Positions 22,597-30,554 of a stretch of 64,000 nt of DNA are shown here, piece after piece. The notes beneath the pieces are model-generated. The model was not told where the DNA came from, did not search any database, and was given only the letters and a program-made list of their open reading frames with translations. The DNA is taken from NCBI GenBank assembly GCA_009726065.1, contig WLNA01000001.1:62001-126000 (forward strand), written 5' to 3'. The DNA is from Actinomycetota bacterium (GTDB lineage Bacteria > Actinomycetota > Acidimicrobiia > Acidimicrobiales > RAAP-2). Positions within the stretch are counted from its first letter, which is position 1, and every line of letters begins with the position of its first letter. The translations under genes and the position numbers were made by a program.

Positions 22597-23216
22597 CAAC
22601 TACGCCCGTAGTGGCTATCGACGGCCCGGCCGGTTCCGGTAAATCCACCATCGCCAAGCTGTTAGCCGAGCGGCTTAACTGGTCCTTTTTAGATACGGGT
22701 GCAATGTATCGCGCAGTAACTGCTCTGGCGCTTCGGCAGGGCATTGAGCCGCAAGACACGCTTGCTATCGCCGCAGTCGCCGCAAACGCGCGTATCGAAA
22801 CAATTCCGTTTATTTCCATCAATGATTTGGATGTGACGATCGAAATCCGTCAACCTGCTGTAAATCACGCAGTATCAATCATCGCGGCTAACCCCATGGT
22901 TCGAGCTGCCATGGTTGAGCGTCAACGCGAGTGGTCGGTTCGACAACCAGTGGGCACCGTCGTCGAAGGAAGAGACATAGGTACCGTGGTCTTCCCGGAC
23001 GCGCTTTTGAAAGTGTTTCTCACGGCTTCCGTCGAAGAACGTTCTCGGCGACGAGGAGATGAGACGGCCGCCTCGATACAACGAAGGGACGATATTGACT
23101 CAAATCGAGATCATTCGCCCCTGAGGGCGGATGCTGGAGCGGTCGTCATAGATACTACCGACAAGGATATTGCAAGCGTTATCGAGGAGATTGTTCAATG
23201 TCTGAATCTACGTTGA
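22593..23216 (+). CDS. cmk: Cytidylate kinase
   Basis: Phosphorylates CMP and dCMP. Start ATG 22593 (MTTTPVVAIDGPAGSGKST) overlaps aroA by 4 bases; the upstream in-frame Met lies inside aroA. 207 residues, normal. P-loop 11-19, DTGAMYRA, VEGRDIGTVVFPDA and the lid ERSRRRGDE are seen. The aroA-cmk pairing is common in bacteria. Confidence 0.96.
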   Translation: MTTTPVVAIDGPAGSGKSTIAKLLAERLNWSFLDTGAMYRAVTALALRQGIEPQDTLAIAAVAANARIETIPFISINDLDVTIEIRQPAVNHAVSIIAANPMVRAAMVERQREWSVRQPVGTVVEGRDIGTVVFPDALLKVFLTASVEERSRRRGDETAASIQRRDDIDSNRDHSPLRADAGAVVIDTTDKDIASVIEEIVQCLNLR

Positions 23217-23860
23217 ATCTGAAAATTAAGAAGACGATCGGCTACCGAATTGTTCGGCTAATCGTCGTCGTGGTCTGGCGCGTAATGTTCCGGCCGCGAG
23301 TAGTGGGCGCTGAGAACATTCCGTCAAGCGGTCCCGTTCTACTTGCTCCGATACATCGTTCCAATATCGACTTCGCGTATCTAGTGTTCGCCACGAACCG
23401 CAAAACATTCTTCATGGCTAAAGATTCACTCTGGAAGATTCGCCCCATAGGGGCTCTCATTCAACTTATGGGAGCATTTCCAGTGAAACGAGGTACTGCC
23501 GACCGTGATTCATTAAAGAATGCACAGCAGGTGCTCAATGAGGGCCAGGCCCTTGTCCTCTTCCCCGAAGGCACCCGACAGGAGGGAGACCTGGTTGGGC
23601 CCTTATTTGAAGGGGCAATGTTCATTGCGAGTCGCGTGGGAGCGCCCGTAATACCCGTAGGTTTAGGCAATACCGAGAAAGCCATGCGTAAAGGATCGAA
23701 ATTCCCGAGACCCGTCCGCACCACTGTGGTTATCGGAACGCCGATAGCGCCACCGCAAAGCAACACACGCGTCACCCGTACCGAACTTAACGCGGCAACA
23801 GAAGAACTTCGAGCGGGATTGCAAAAGGCCTACGATCAGGCCCGAGCGATGTTGAATTAG
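23198..23860 (+). CDS. plsC: 1-acyl-sn-glycerol-3-phosphate acyltransferase (PlsC-like)
   Basis: 220-residue membrane-associated acyltransferase of phospholipid synthesis. N-terminal hydrophobic helix (about 15-30), catalytic HRSNID (His53, Asp58), and FPEGTR (122-127). GAGGAG precedes the ATG, which overlaps cmk by 19 bases. Last gene of the scpA run. Its stop overlaps the facing glycosyltransferase by 4 bases (TTAG). The acyl-acceptor specificity is inferred from the family. Confidence 0.92.
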   Translation: MSESTLNLKIKKTIGYRIVRLIVVVVWRVMFRPRVVGAENIPSSGPVLLAPIHRSNIDFAYLVFATNRKTFFMAKDSLWKIRPIGALIQLMGAFPVKRGTADRDSLKNAQQVLNEGQALVLFPEGTRQEGDLVGPLFEGAMFIASRVGAPVIPVGLGNTEKAMRKGSKFPRPVRTTVVIGTPIAPPQSNTRVTRTELNAATEELRAGLQKAYDQARAMLN

Positions 23861-24663
23861 CGTTCACGCCACCATGTTTTAAACACCACTCGGGCGTACC
23901 TAAATCCAAAAAGCCAGTTACTACCCTTTTTCGTGGTACCAGATTGACGAGGATGCCAAACGGTTGGCACCTCGCTGACGCGCCAACCCCGCTTGAGCGA
24001 AGTAATCAAGAGTTCTGACGTCTGGTACTGCTCTTGTTCCAAGCGGTCAATAACATCCGCCAGCATCGATACGCGCAACCCTCGATAACCAGTAGACGTA
24101 TCCGTGAGGCGTTGCCTGGTCATGACATTCACAATGAAACTGAACACTCGTACGCCCACCGCGCGAAAATGATTCTCAGTTGTGTCTACGCCCAAACGTC
24201 GAGAAGCTAGGACAAAGTCGCTTCGGTCTTCAACAATGTCCCGAATAAGTTCGGGCAGCTCTACCGGATCATTTTGACCGTCAGCATCGAGGGTAACGAT
24301 GTATTGAGCGCCCCGTTCAATACAGAAGCGATATCCAACCTGGAGAGCGACACCGTGTCCAAGATTCACGGGGAATTCAATGACGATGACCTCAGGAAAG
24401 GTGCGGCAAATCTCCGCCGTGCGGTCATCGCCTCCGTCTACCACCACAATCGTGGTGTAGGGCTCGCCCAAGACTAACGTCGGCATTTTCTCGAGAACTG
24501 GACCTATATTTCCTTCTTCTTCGTACGCTGCAATCAGTGCGACAAACGGCTTGGGTACGAAGCCGGGCCGCTCAGAGTCAAGCTGCTCCAGAGCTTGACG
24601 AATTGCATACTTCTTCATGGAGTCGTACCGGCGCTTCTCCAGATCAATCAACTTCGATGCCAC
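23857..24663 (-). CDS. Family 2 glycosyltransferase, polyprenyl-phosphate sugar synthase-like
   Basis: 268-residue GT2 enzyme. GT-A features: ALIAAYEEEGNIG (42-54), VDGGDD (75-80), catalytic DADGQ (126-130), TSTGYRGLR. Layout resembles dolichol/polyprenyl-phosphate mannose or glucose synthases without the C-terminal membrane domain. The start is GTG behind AAAGGA, 9 bases after the stop of the HD-domain gene, so ispH-HD-GT forms a minus-strand operon. With ispH making isoprenoid precursors, a polyprenyl-linked sugar donor is a sensible but unproven role. Confidence 0.82.
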   Translation of the reverse strand: MASKLIDLEKRRYDSMKKYAIRQALEQLDSERPGFVPKPFVALIAAYEEEGNIGPVLEKMPTLVLGEPYTTIVVVDGGDDRTAEICRTFPEVIVIEFPVNLGHGVALQVGYRFCIERGAQYIVTLDADGQNDPVELPELIRDIVEDRSDFVLASRRLGVDTTENHFRAVGVRVFSFIVNVMTRQRLTDTSTGYRGLRVSMLADVIDRLEQEQYQTSELLITSLKRGWRVSEVPTVWHPRQSGTTKKGSNWLFGFRYARVVFKTWWRER

Positions 24664-24672
24664 AGGTGTCCT

Positions 24673-25239
24673 TTAGATGCTTCGGGGCTTACTGAACACT
24701 TGACGAACCATAGGTTCGAAATGCTCCAGCGGGCGAGATGTAAAAGCGGGGTCGAAACTTGTCTGGTCCCATTCGTCGGCGAACCGTATCGCCAGGTCGT
24801 AATAGGGCTTATCCGTGTGATTACGCCGCAAGTCGGGATCCATGCCGAGGTGTGAGTAGTAGTGCTTACCCTGGAAATCTTGATGCGCACAGATCATCCA
24901 ATAGACGTCCTCTCGCACGTACGGACGCAAAATCTCTGCGGCAATCTTTGGATGATTGGCGACTGAAATAATTTTTCCGATGTCGTGACAAAGGGAGGCC
25001 ACAATGACCTCCTCGTCCATGCCAGCGTCTTCGGCGCGCGTCGCTGTTTGTATAGCGTGTTCGAGCTGATTGACTGCAAAACCATCAGTCACATTTTCAA
25101 GGTCTGCCAGCATCGACAATATGCGATCGGCCACCCGAGGCTGTGCGGCTACCGTCACCTCGGCGATATGCATCCACTGTTCCCGTGTTGATTCGTCCAT
25201 ACGAGCAAAAGAAGTCACACTCATATTGTCGCACTTCAC
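24673..25239 (-). CDS. HD-domain protein, PhnZ / myo-inositol oxygenase-like
   Basis: 188-residue helical protein with a six-ligand HD metal site: His61, His85-Asp86 (LCHDIGK), His96, His119 (CAHQD) and Asp158 (WDQ). From memory, this pattern and the 24-residue step from the first His to HD resemble PhnZ-type mixed-valent di-iron oxygenases more than ordinary phosphohydrolases. The Tyr and Glu that PhnZ places 10 and 7 residues before the first His are Thr51 and Phe54 here, so the substrate would differ. The start is uncertain: GTG at 25239 or ATG at 25224. No Shine-Dalgarno is seen for either. Follows ispH after 28 bases. Confidence 0.7.
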   Translation of the reverse strand: MKCDNMSVTSFARMDESTREQWMHIAEVTVAAQPRVADRILSMLADLENVTDGFAVNQLEHAIQTATRAEDAGMDEEVIVASLCHDIGKIISVANHPKIAAEILRPYVREDVYWMICAHQDFQGKHYYSHLGMDPDLRRNHTDKPYYDLAIRFADEWDQTSFDPAFTSRPLEHFEPMVRQVFSKPRSI

Positions 25240-25267
25240 CGAAGCGCCTCGGTGTGTATGGGTTCAA

Positions 25268-26296
25268 TTACGCCGAGAGCACCGTGGCGGCTGAGAAGTC
25301 TCGATCCCGAGCGGCCACGTCATCAGCCGGCAACGAACCGCTGAAACTAAGGCAGATGAGAGATTCCAGAGAGCGGAGCAGTTCACGAAGTTCCGGTGGA
25401 GGAGGGAAGTACTCATCCTCAATCGTAACGGGATTGACATAAACACCATCACGAGGACTCAACTTCTTGAGTACTTCGTCAACAAGAGATTCTGGCGCCG
25501 ATGCGCCCGCAGTTACGCCAATGGTTCCTGAGAGGTCGTCTGGTAGTTCTGACGCCTCATTCACTCGATACACACGTTCGCAGCCCACTGACGTTGCGAC
25601 CTTTGTTAACGCAACGGTGTTTGAGGAGTTGGCCGATCCAATGACCACGACGGCATCAGCCGTCGCTGCGATCTCACGAAGAGCGGCCTGTCGATTGGTC
25701 GTGGCAAAGCAGAGGTCGGAGCGATTCGGAAGCCAAAGATCAGGAATCTTCCCGATTGCGTAATCACGGAGATACTGCCATTCATCGAGAGACAAGGTGG
25801 TCTGACTTAGTAGGGCGAATGGCCCGGAGAGGAGGGCGACGGCATCAATATCTGACTCACTCTGTATCAAATGAACCGAATCTGGCGCTACGGCCATTGT
25901 TCCAACAGCCTCCTCGTGACCCTCGTGGCCTACGTACAACACCGTGTAGCCCTTCCGTGATCGCACCTTGAGTTCGTGATGGACTTTGGTCACCAGTGGG
26001 CATACAGCGTCTATGACCGTTCCGCCATTTTCTTGGGCGGTGGCAATGACTGATGGTGGTGACCCATGTGCGCTCAACATCAAGGGTGCGCCTTGTGGAA
26101 CCTCGCTAACGTCATCAACAAAAATAACGCCCAGCTGCTTAAAGTGATCAACCACATACTGGTTATGAACGATTTCGTGATAGCAGTAGACCGGCGGAGT
26201 GAAGACCTTCGTCATCCAGTCCAACGCCTTAATAGCCTTCTCGACTCCGGCACAAAAGCCCCTCGGTGACGCTAGGAGCACCTTGTCGACGTTCAT
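25268..26296 (-). CDS. ispH: 4-hydroxy-3-methylbut-2-enyl diphosphate reductase
   Basis: Last step of the MEP isoprenoid pathway, making IPP and DMAPP with a 4Fe-4S cluster. 342 residues. The three cluster cysteines are Cys15 (PRGFCAGV), Cys99 (DAVCPLV) and Cys196 (DLCFATTNRQ). HEIVHN, SAHGSPP, GHEGHEEAVGT and the substrate loop GSANSSNT are present. First gene of a minus-strand operon, apparently leaderless (ATG 6 bases after TAGGCT), divergent from the DUF512 gene. Confidence 0.97.
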   Translation of the reverse strand: MNVDKVLLASPRGFCAGVEKAIKALDWMTKVFTPPVYCYHEIVHNQYVVDHFKQLGVIFVDDVSEVPQGAPLMLSAHGSPPSVIATAQENGGTVIDAVCPLVTKVHHELKVRSRKGYTVLYVGHEGHEEAVGTMAVAPDSVHLIQSESDIDAVALLSGPFALLSQTTLSLDEWQYLRDYAIGKIPDLWLPNRSDLCFATTNRQAALREIAATADAVVVIGSANSSNTVALTKVATSVGCERVYRVNEASELPDDLSGTIGVTAGASAPESLVDEVLKKLSPRDGVYVNPVTIEDEYFPPPPELRELLRSLESLICLSFSGSLPADDVAARDRDFSAATVLSA

Positions 26297-26302
26297 GATT
26301 CC

Positions 26303-26308
26303 AGCCTA
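26303..26308 (-). promoter_or_regulatory. Candidate leaderless -10 box of ispH
   Basis: On the minus strand TAGGCT ends 6 bases (GGAATC) before the ispH ATG. No ribosome site lies between. Confidence 0.55.
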
Positions 26309-26334
26309 ACGAGAAGTGACCGCTGAGCGGGACC

Positions 26335-26340
26335 TAGTCT
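26335..26340 (+). promoter_or_regulatory. Candidate leaderless -10 box of the DUF512 gene
   Basis: TAGTCT ends 6 bases before the GTG at 26347. This supports that GTG as start over the out-of-frame ATG at 26342. Confidence 0.55.
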
Positions 26341-26346
26341 TATGGG

Positions 26347-27726
26347 GTGTCGGGCGCTGTAATTTCCTCAGTTTCACCTTCGTCGCCAGCGGCGACGTCA
26401 GGCCTGCTTGTCGGTGACACCATTACTTCGATTAACGGTGTCCCACCTACAGATGTTATTGAATATCAACGTTTAACCGATGGGGACGATGTCGTTCTCC
26501 TCATTCAACGTGAGAACGAGGAACTTCTAAGGCGATTCGCAATTTCAAAAGAGGCCGGTCAGCCCCTAGGTATAACGGTGGAGAGCGCGGTTTTCGACCG
26601 TATCCGAACGTGTGACAATCACTGCAGTTTCTGCTTTATCTACCAACTGCCCAAAGGAATGAGGCGGAGTCTCTACATCAAAGATGACGACTACCGCCTC
26701 TCCTTTCTTTACGGCAACTACACCACGATGACGCGCTTCACGGAATTTGATCTCGAACGCGTTGTCGATGAAGGGCTTTCACCCCTCTATGTCTCTATAC
26801 ACACGACTAATCCTGAGTTGCGGGCCGAGATGCTTCGAAATCCTCGAGGAGCCACATCCTTGCGTTGGCTTGGTGCGCTGCTCGAACTGGGTATTGCCGT
26901 TCATGGTCAAGTAGTTCTTTGCCCGGGAGTCAATGACGCCGACCACCTGGAGCAAACGTTGAGTGATGTTTTAACCAAATACGCAAATCTTCGAACGCTC
27001 AGCATTGTCCCGGTGGGCGTCTCCACGTTCTCAACAGAAGAGAGCATGCGGCCGATGACGAGCACAGAGGCCCTGCAAACCATTGGCACTGTTGAGCGAT
27101 GGGCGCAAGTGGCCTTAGATGTTGTAGGAAGACCGGTCTTCTATGCCAGTGATGAGTTGTATCTGATTGCTGGCCTCCCTACACCGATGGTGAGCGACGA
27201 AGACATCGTTGACCTCATCGAGAATGGAGTCGGACTTTCGGCTACTTTCACGGATAGCTTTCTAAATAGAACCCCAATGAATTCGCTAGGGACCGGGTTC
27301 TTTCAGAGCGTTGATGGAGCTCCGGCTTTGGGGTATCGAGCGCCACGCCTCAGCCAAGATGCACCCACGCAGCTGGATTCGAGGGAGCAACTTTGCATCC
27401 TGACTGGTGAGTACGGAGCTGGAGTGCTGGAATCTGTCATTAAGGAAGATTTAATTGAAATCCGAGCCGTACGTAACGATTATTTCGGTGGCAATATCAA
27501 AGTTGCCGGACTGATGACCGGTGCAGACATCACTCGAACCATGCTCGAACGCGGTCTTAAGGGTGTCCGCTTCGTCCTACCTGATGTTTGTCTCTCCGAA
27601 GGCCGATTCCTAGACGGAATGACCCCAGCCGAGCTACCCGCCTTCGTAGATATCGTTCCAACCAGTGGTGTTTCACTTCGCGAGTATCTTGATATATGGC
27701 GATCTGACAGGAGCAAGCGTCCATGA
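26347..27726 (+). CDS. PDZ / radical-SAM-like DUF512 protein
   Basis: 459-residue protein of the DUF512 family, function unknown. The N-terminal PDZ-like segment (about 1-70; ISSVSPSSPAATSGLLVGDTI) is followed by a radical-SAM-like cysteine motif C89-x3-C93-x2-C96 (RTCDNHCSFCFIYQLPKGMR), a TIM-barrel-like region and the DUF512 region with LPDVCLSEGRFLDG at the C-terminus. Members very often sit next to der, as here (ATGA overlap), hinting at a link with ribosome assembly or translation. The reaction is unknown. Confidence 0.85.
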   Translation: MSGAVISSVSPSSPAATSGLLVGDTITSINGVPPTDVIEYQRLTDGDDVVLLIQRENEELLRRFAISKEAGQPLGITVESAVFDRIRTCDNHCSFCFIYQLPKGMRRSLYIKDDDYRLSFLYGNYTTMTRFTEFDLERVVDEGLSPLYVSIHTTNPELRAEMLRNPRGATSLRWLGALLELGIAVHGQVVLCPGVNDADHLEQTLSDVLTKYANLRTLSIVPVGVSTFSTEESMRPMTSTEALQTIGTVERWAQVALDVVGRPVFYASDELYLIAGLPTPMVSDEDIVDLIENGVGLSATFTDSFLNRTPMNSLGTGFFQSVDGAPALGYRAPRLSQDAPTQLDSREQLCILTGEYGAGVLESVIKEDLIEIRAVRNDYFGGNIKVAGLMTGADITRTMLERGLKGVRFVLPDVCLSEGRFLDGMTPAELPAFVDIVPTSGVSLREYLDIWRSDRSKRP

Positions 27727-29027
27727 AGCCACAAGTAGTTATTGTGGGGCGCCCCAATGTCGGGAAGTCCTCACTGGTTAATCGTCTAGCCGGACGGCGT
27801 GTCGCCGTCGTCGAGGAGCATCGCGGAGTTACACGCGACCGGAAAACATTCGAAGTCGAATGGACGGGTTCCAAGTTTGATGTAGTTGATACTGGCGGGT
27901 GGTTGCAGTCTGGTGACGAACTCGAAGAAAAAGTGTCCCAGCAAGCTGTCGCGGCGCTCGACCAGGCTGCGCTGATTTTGTTGGTTGTCGACGCCGCGGT
28001 CGGCATGACTGATGAAGATCAGTCAGCCGCTCGCTGGGTACTGCGAACGGGTCGGCCCGCAATGTTGATTGCCAATAAAGTTGACGATAATTCGCAAGAG
28101 GCTCTGATCTGGGAATTTATCGGACTCGGTATGGGGGAGCCCTTCCCGGTGAGTGCACTTCACGGCCGCGGCTCCGGAGACCTGCTGGACCGTTTGGTCG
28201 AGCATCTCACCAACGTTGAGTCAGAGGCCAGAATGGGTGACGTCGAAGACGAGCCAATCGATGAGGAGTCCCTACGCGTCGCCATTGTCGGCAGGCCTAA
28301 CGTCGGCAAATCGACCCTCTTCAACCGCCTTATTGGCGAGGAACGCTCAGTGGTGCACGACATGCCCGGAACTACTCGTGATGCGGTCGACACCGTTGTC
28401 GACACGCCACACGGCAGAATCCGTTACATAGATACGGCTGGGATGCGTAAGAAGGCTCGTACCGAGGCAGGCCTTGAGACGTACGCCGTTCTTCGTAGTC
28501 TTGAGGCGCTCGATCGCGCCGACATTGCCGTACTTGTCATCGACGCCACTCAGGGTGCAACCGGACAGGATCAACGGCTTGCCGAGAGAATTTCGGCAGC
28601 TGGATGTCCCGCCGTCGTCGTTCTCAACAAGTGGGAGTTGCTTGATGCGGAAATGCGACTCGAATGTATGGCAACAGTGGGAGACAAGCTCGCTTTCCTT
28701 GGTGACGCACCCGTCCTCAAAGCCTCCGCGCTGACTGGCAAGGGCGTACATAAGTTGCTACCCGCTTTGACTGATAGTGCTGCTTCGTATGAGAAGCGTG
28801 TTCCGACCGGCTCCCTCAATCGGGCGATACGGGACATACAGATTAAGCAGCCCGCACCGTCAGGAAGGATTCGCTATGCCGTGCAAGGTGCCGTCGAGCC
28901 ACCTACATTCACATTGTTCTGCTCGGGACGTCTACCCCAAACGTACTTGCGATATGTTGAACGTTCACTTCGGGAACGCTTTGAATTCGGAAGTACTCCA
29001 CTCCGCATTCGAGTACGAGTTGACTAA
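27723..29027 (+). CDS. der: Ribosome-assembly GTPase Der (EngA)
   Basis: 434-residue tandem GTPase needed for 50S subunit maturation. First G domain: GRPNVGKSS (9-17), DTGGW, NKVD. Second: GRPNVGKST (190-198), DTAGMRKK, NKWE. A C-terminal KH-like domain ends with LRIRVRVD. Overlaps the DUF512 gene by ATGA. A small zinc-ribbon gene follows after 2 bases. Confidence 0.97.
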   Translation: MKPQVVIVGRPNVGKSSLVNRLAGRRVAVVEEHRGVTRDRKTFEVEWTGSKFDVVDTGGWLQSGDELEEKVSQQAVAALDQAALILLVVDAAVGMTDEDQSAARWVLRTGRPAMLIANKVDDNSQEALIWEFIGLGMGEPFPVSALHGRGSGDLLDRLVEHLTNVESEARMGDVEDEPIDEESLRVAIVGRPNVGKSTLFNRLIGEERSVVHDMPGTTRDAVDTVVDTPHGRIRYIDTAGMRKKARTEAGLETYAVLRSLEALDRADIAVLVIDATQGATGQDQRLAERISAAGCPAVVVLNKWELLDAEMRLECMATVGDKLAFLGDAPVLKASALTGKGVHKLLPALTDSAASYEKRVPTGSLNRAIRDIQIKQPAPSGRIRYAVQGAVEPPTFTLFCSGRLPQTYLRYVERSLRERFEFGSTPLRIRVRVD

Positions 29028-29029
29028 TC

Positions 29030-29206
29030 GTGAATTGGTGCGAGACCTGCGAACGACCTCAAGATGGCCTTACCTGCTCTAATTGTGGTGGCGAAATAGC
29101 TCCAGCGGTGCGGGCCCCGATTCCATGGCGCTGGAGATTGTTTCTCGTGGCTACCGTGGTCTATGTAATTTGGCGTATCTACCAATTGGTCAATTGGTTG
29201 ACCTGA
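29030..29206 (+). CDS. Small zinc-ribbon single-pass membrane protein
   Basis: A 58-residue frame fills the der to gamma-carbonic-anhydrase gap: GTG 29030 to TGA 29204-29206. Residues 4-19 carry two CxxC pairs (CETC at 4-7, CSNC at 16-19) that look like a zinc ribbon. Residues 36-54 are one hydrophobic helix (RLFLVATVVYVIW...), with tryptophans at both membrane edges. It begins 2 bases after the der stop and ends 9 bases before the next gene, whose GAGGAG site abuts the stop. The fit to the gap and the Cys pattern support real coding. Function unknown. Confidence 0.75.
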   Translation: MNWCETCERPQDGLTCSNCGGEIAPAVRAPIPWRWRLFLVATVVYVIWRIYQLVNWLT

Positions 29207-29215
29207 GGAGCAATA

Positions 29216-29734
29216 ATGGCTATCTACGCACTCGGTGGACGAGTTCCATCAATCCATCCTGACGCCTTCGTGCACCCCGACGCAACCATTATCGGAGACG
29301 TCACGATAGGAGCACGGTCATCGGTTTGGCCTTCCGCCGTTCTCCGGGGAGACTACGGAACAATCATTATTGGCGAACGTACCTCGATCCAAGATGGTGC
29401 CGTCGTCCATGCTGTTGAAGCTTTCCCGACGATTGTTGGTGACGACGTAGTGGTCGGTCACCTCGCACATCTAGAGGGTTGTGTAATTCACAACGGGTCT
29501 TTGGTAGGGAGCGGGTCGATAGTCCTGCACCAGGCGCACGTTCACACGGGAGCGACAGTTGGCGCTGGTGCCGTAGTGACCAACAACCAGATCGTGCCCG
29601 AAGGCGCTCTCGCCGTAGGCGTACCAGCGAAGATTAGAGAGGGTGCGAGTAGTGGGCCCCTTATTGCAGCATCGGCCGCTGTTTACGTGGCCAACACAAT
29701 TCGTTACAAGCAAGAACTCACGAGATTGGATTAA
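29216..29734 (+). CDS. Gamma-carbonic-anhydrase-like hexapeptide-repeat protein
   Basis: 172-residue left-handed beta-helix protein of the gamma carbonic anhydrase/YrdA family. Repeats run from about 15 to 145. One ligand-type His is in DGAVVHA. The loop reads GHLAHLEGC where canonical enzymes have GHxxxxHGC, so the last His is Glu and a His appears two residues earlier. I recall this variant as common in actinobacterial members. Carbonic anhydrase activity is therefore unproven. ATG after GAGGAG; overlaps the next gene by one base. Confidence 0.85.
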   Translation: MAIYALGGRVPSIHPDAFVHPDATIIGDVTIGARSSVWPSAVLRGDYGTIIIGERTSIQDGAVVHAVEAFPTIVGDDVVVGHLAHLEGCVIHNGSLVGSGSIVLHQAHVHTGATVGAGAVVTNNQIVPEGALAVGVPAKIREGASSGPLIAASAAVYVANTIRYKQELTRLD

Positions 29735-30552
29735 TGATGCAAATTGCACGCTCTAGTAACCGCCTGTTGCTCCACGAGAGTGGACATTTTTACGAAATTG
29801 TTGGTGCCGAGGACACGCTCGGTTTTGGGGTGGGATCAGTCCTGGGCCAGCTCGAGTCGCTTCAACGGGGTGACGAAGTGATGGATATTGGAGAACTCCA
29901 GTCTCCATTCCCTCGCCCCTCACAGATTTTCGCTGTCGGACTCAATTACAAGAATCATGCTGCTGAGATGAACCTTCCCCTTCCCGTGACTCCGATGGTC
30001 TTCGGGAAATTTGCTTCGTGTATTGCCGATCCCAATTCGGATGTGGTTATCCCAGGCGAGACGACCGATTGGGAGGCCGAACTGGTCATCGTAATTGGTG
30101 AATCTGGTCGAAATATTTCGAGCGCTAACGCACTTTCCCATGTGGCGGGCTACATGGTGGGACAGGATGTCTCTGAGAGAACGGTCCAGATGGCGTCTAC
30201 GCCAGCGCAATTCAGCATGGGCAAGAGTTTTCAAAATTTTGCACCGATGGGCCCTTGGTTCACCAGCGCTTCGGAAGTTGCGAATCCGAACGATTTGCTA
30301 ATTCAATGCTCACTTAACGGCGTGCTCATGCAGGACGAATCAACCGAAGACATGGCATTCCATGTGCCAGAAATCATCGCATTCATATCTTCAGTCTGCG
30401 AAGTAAGAACGGGGGACCTGATTTTCACCGGAAGTCCAGCGGGTGTGGGGCAAGGCCAGAATCCCAAACGGTTTCTGCGTGACGGAGACGTGCTGACAAC
30501 GTCTATTGAAAAACTAGGAACTATTACAAATACGTTTCGTGGTAGCAACTAG
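29734..30552 (+). CDS. Fumarylacetoacetate hydrolase family protein
   Basis: 272-residue FAH-family enzyme. Members cleave or decarboxylate beta-diketo acids such as acylpyruvates with Mg. Visible: FAVGLNYKNHAAEMN, the metal-ligand block DWEAELVIVIG, GYMVGQDVSER, SMGKSFQNFAPMGPW and DLIFTGSPAGVG. Starts one base inside the gamma-carbonic-anhydrase stop and ends 2 bases before the alkylsulfatase-like gene. Substrate unknown; acylpyruvate hydrolase and oxaloacetate decarboxylase are alternatives. Confidence 0.87.
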   Translation: MMQIARSSNRLLLHESGHFYEIVGAEDTLGFGVGSVLGQLESLQRGDEVMDIGELQSPFPRPSQIFAVGLNYKNHAAEMNLPLPVTPMVFGKFASCIADPNSDVVIPGETTDWEAELVIVIGESGRNISSANALSHVAGYMVGQDVSERTVQMASTPAQFSMGKSFQNFAPMGPWFTSASEVANPNDLLIQCSLNGVLMQDESTEDMAFHVPEIIAFISSVCEVRTGDLIFTGSPAGVGQGQNPKRFLRDGDVLTTSIEKLGTITNTFRGSN

Positions 30553-30554
30553 CG

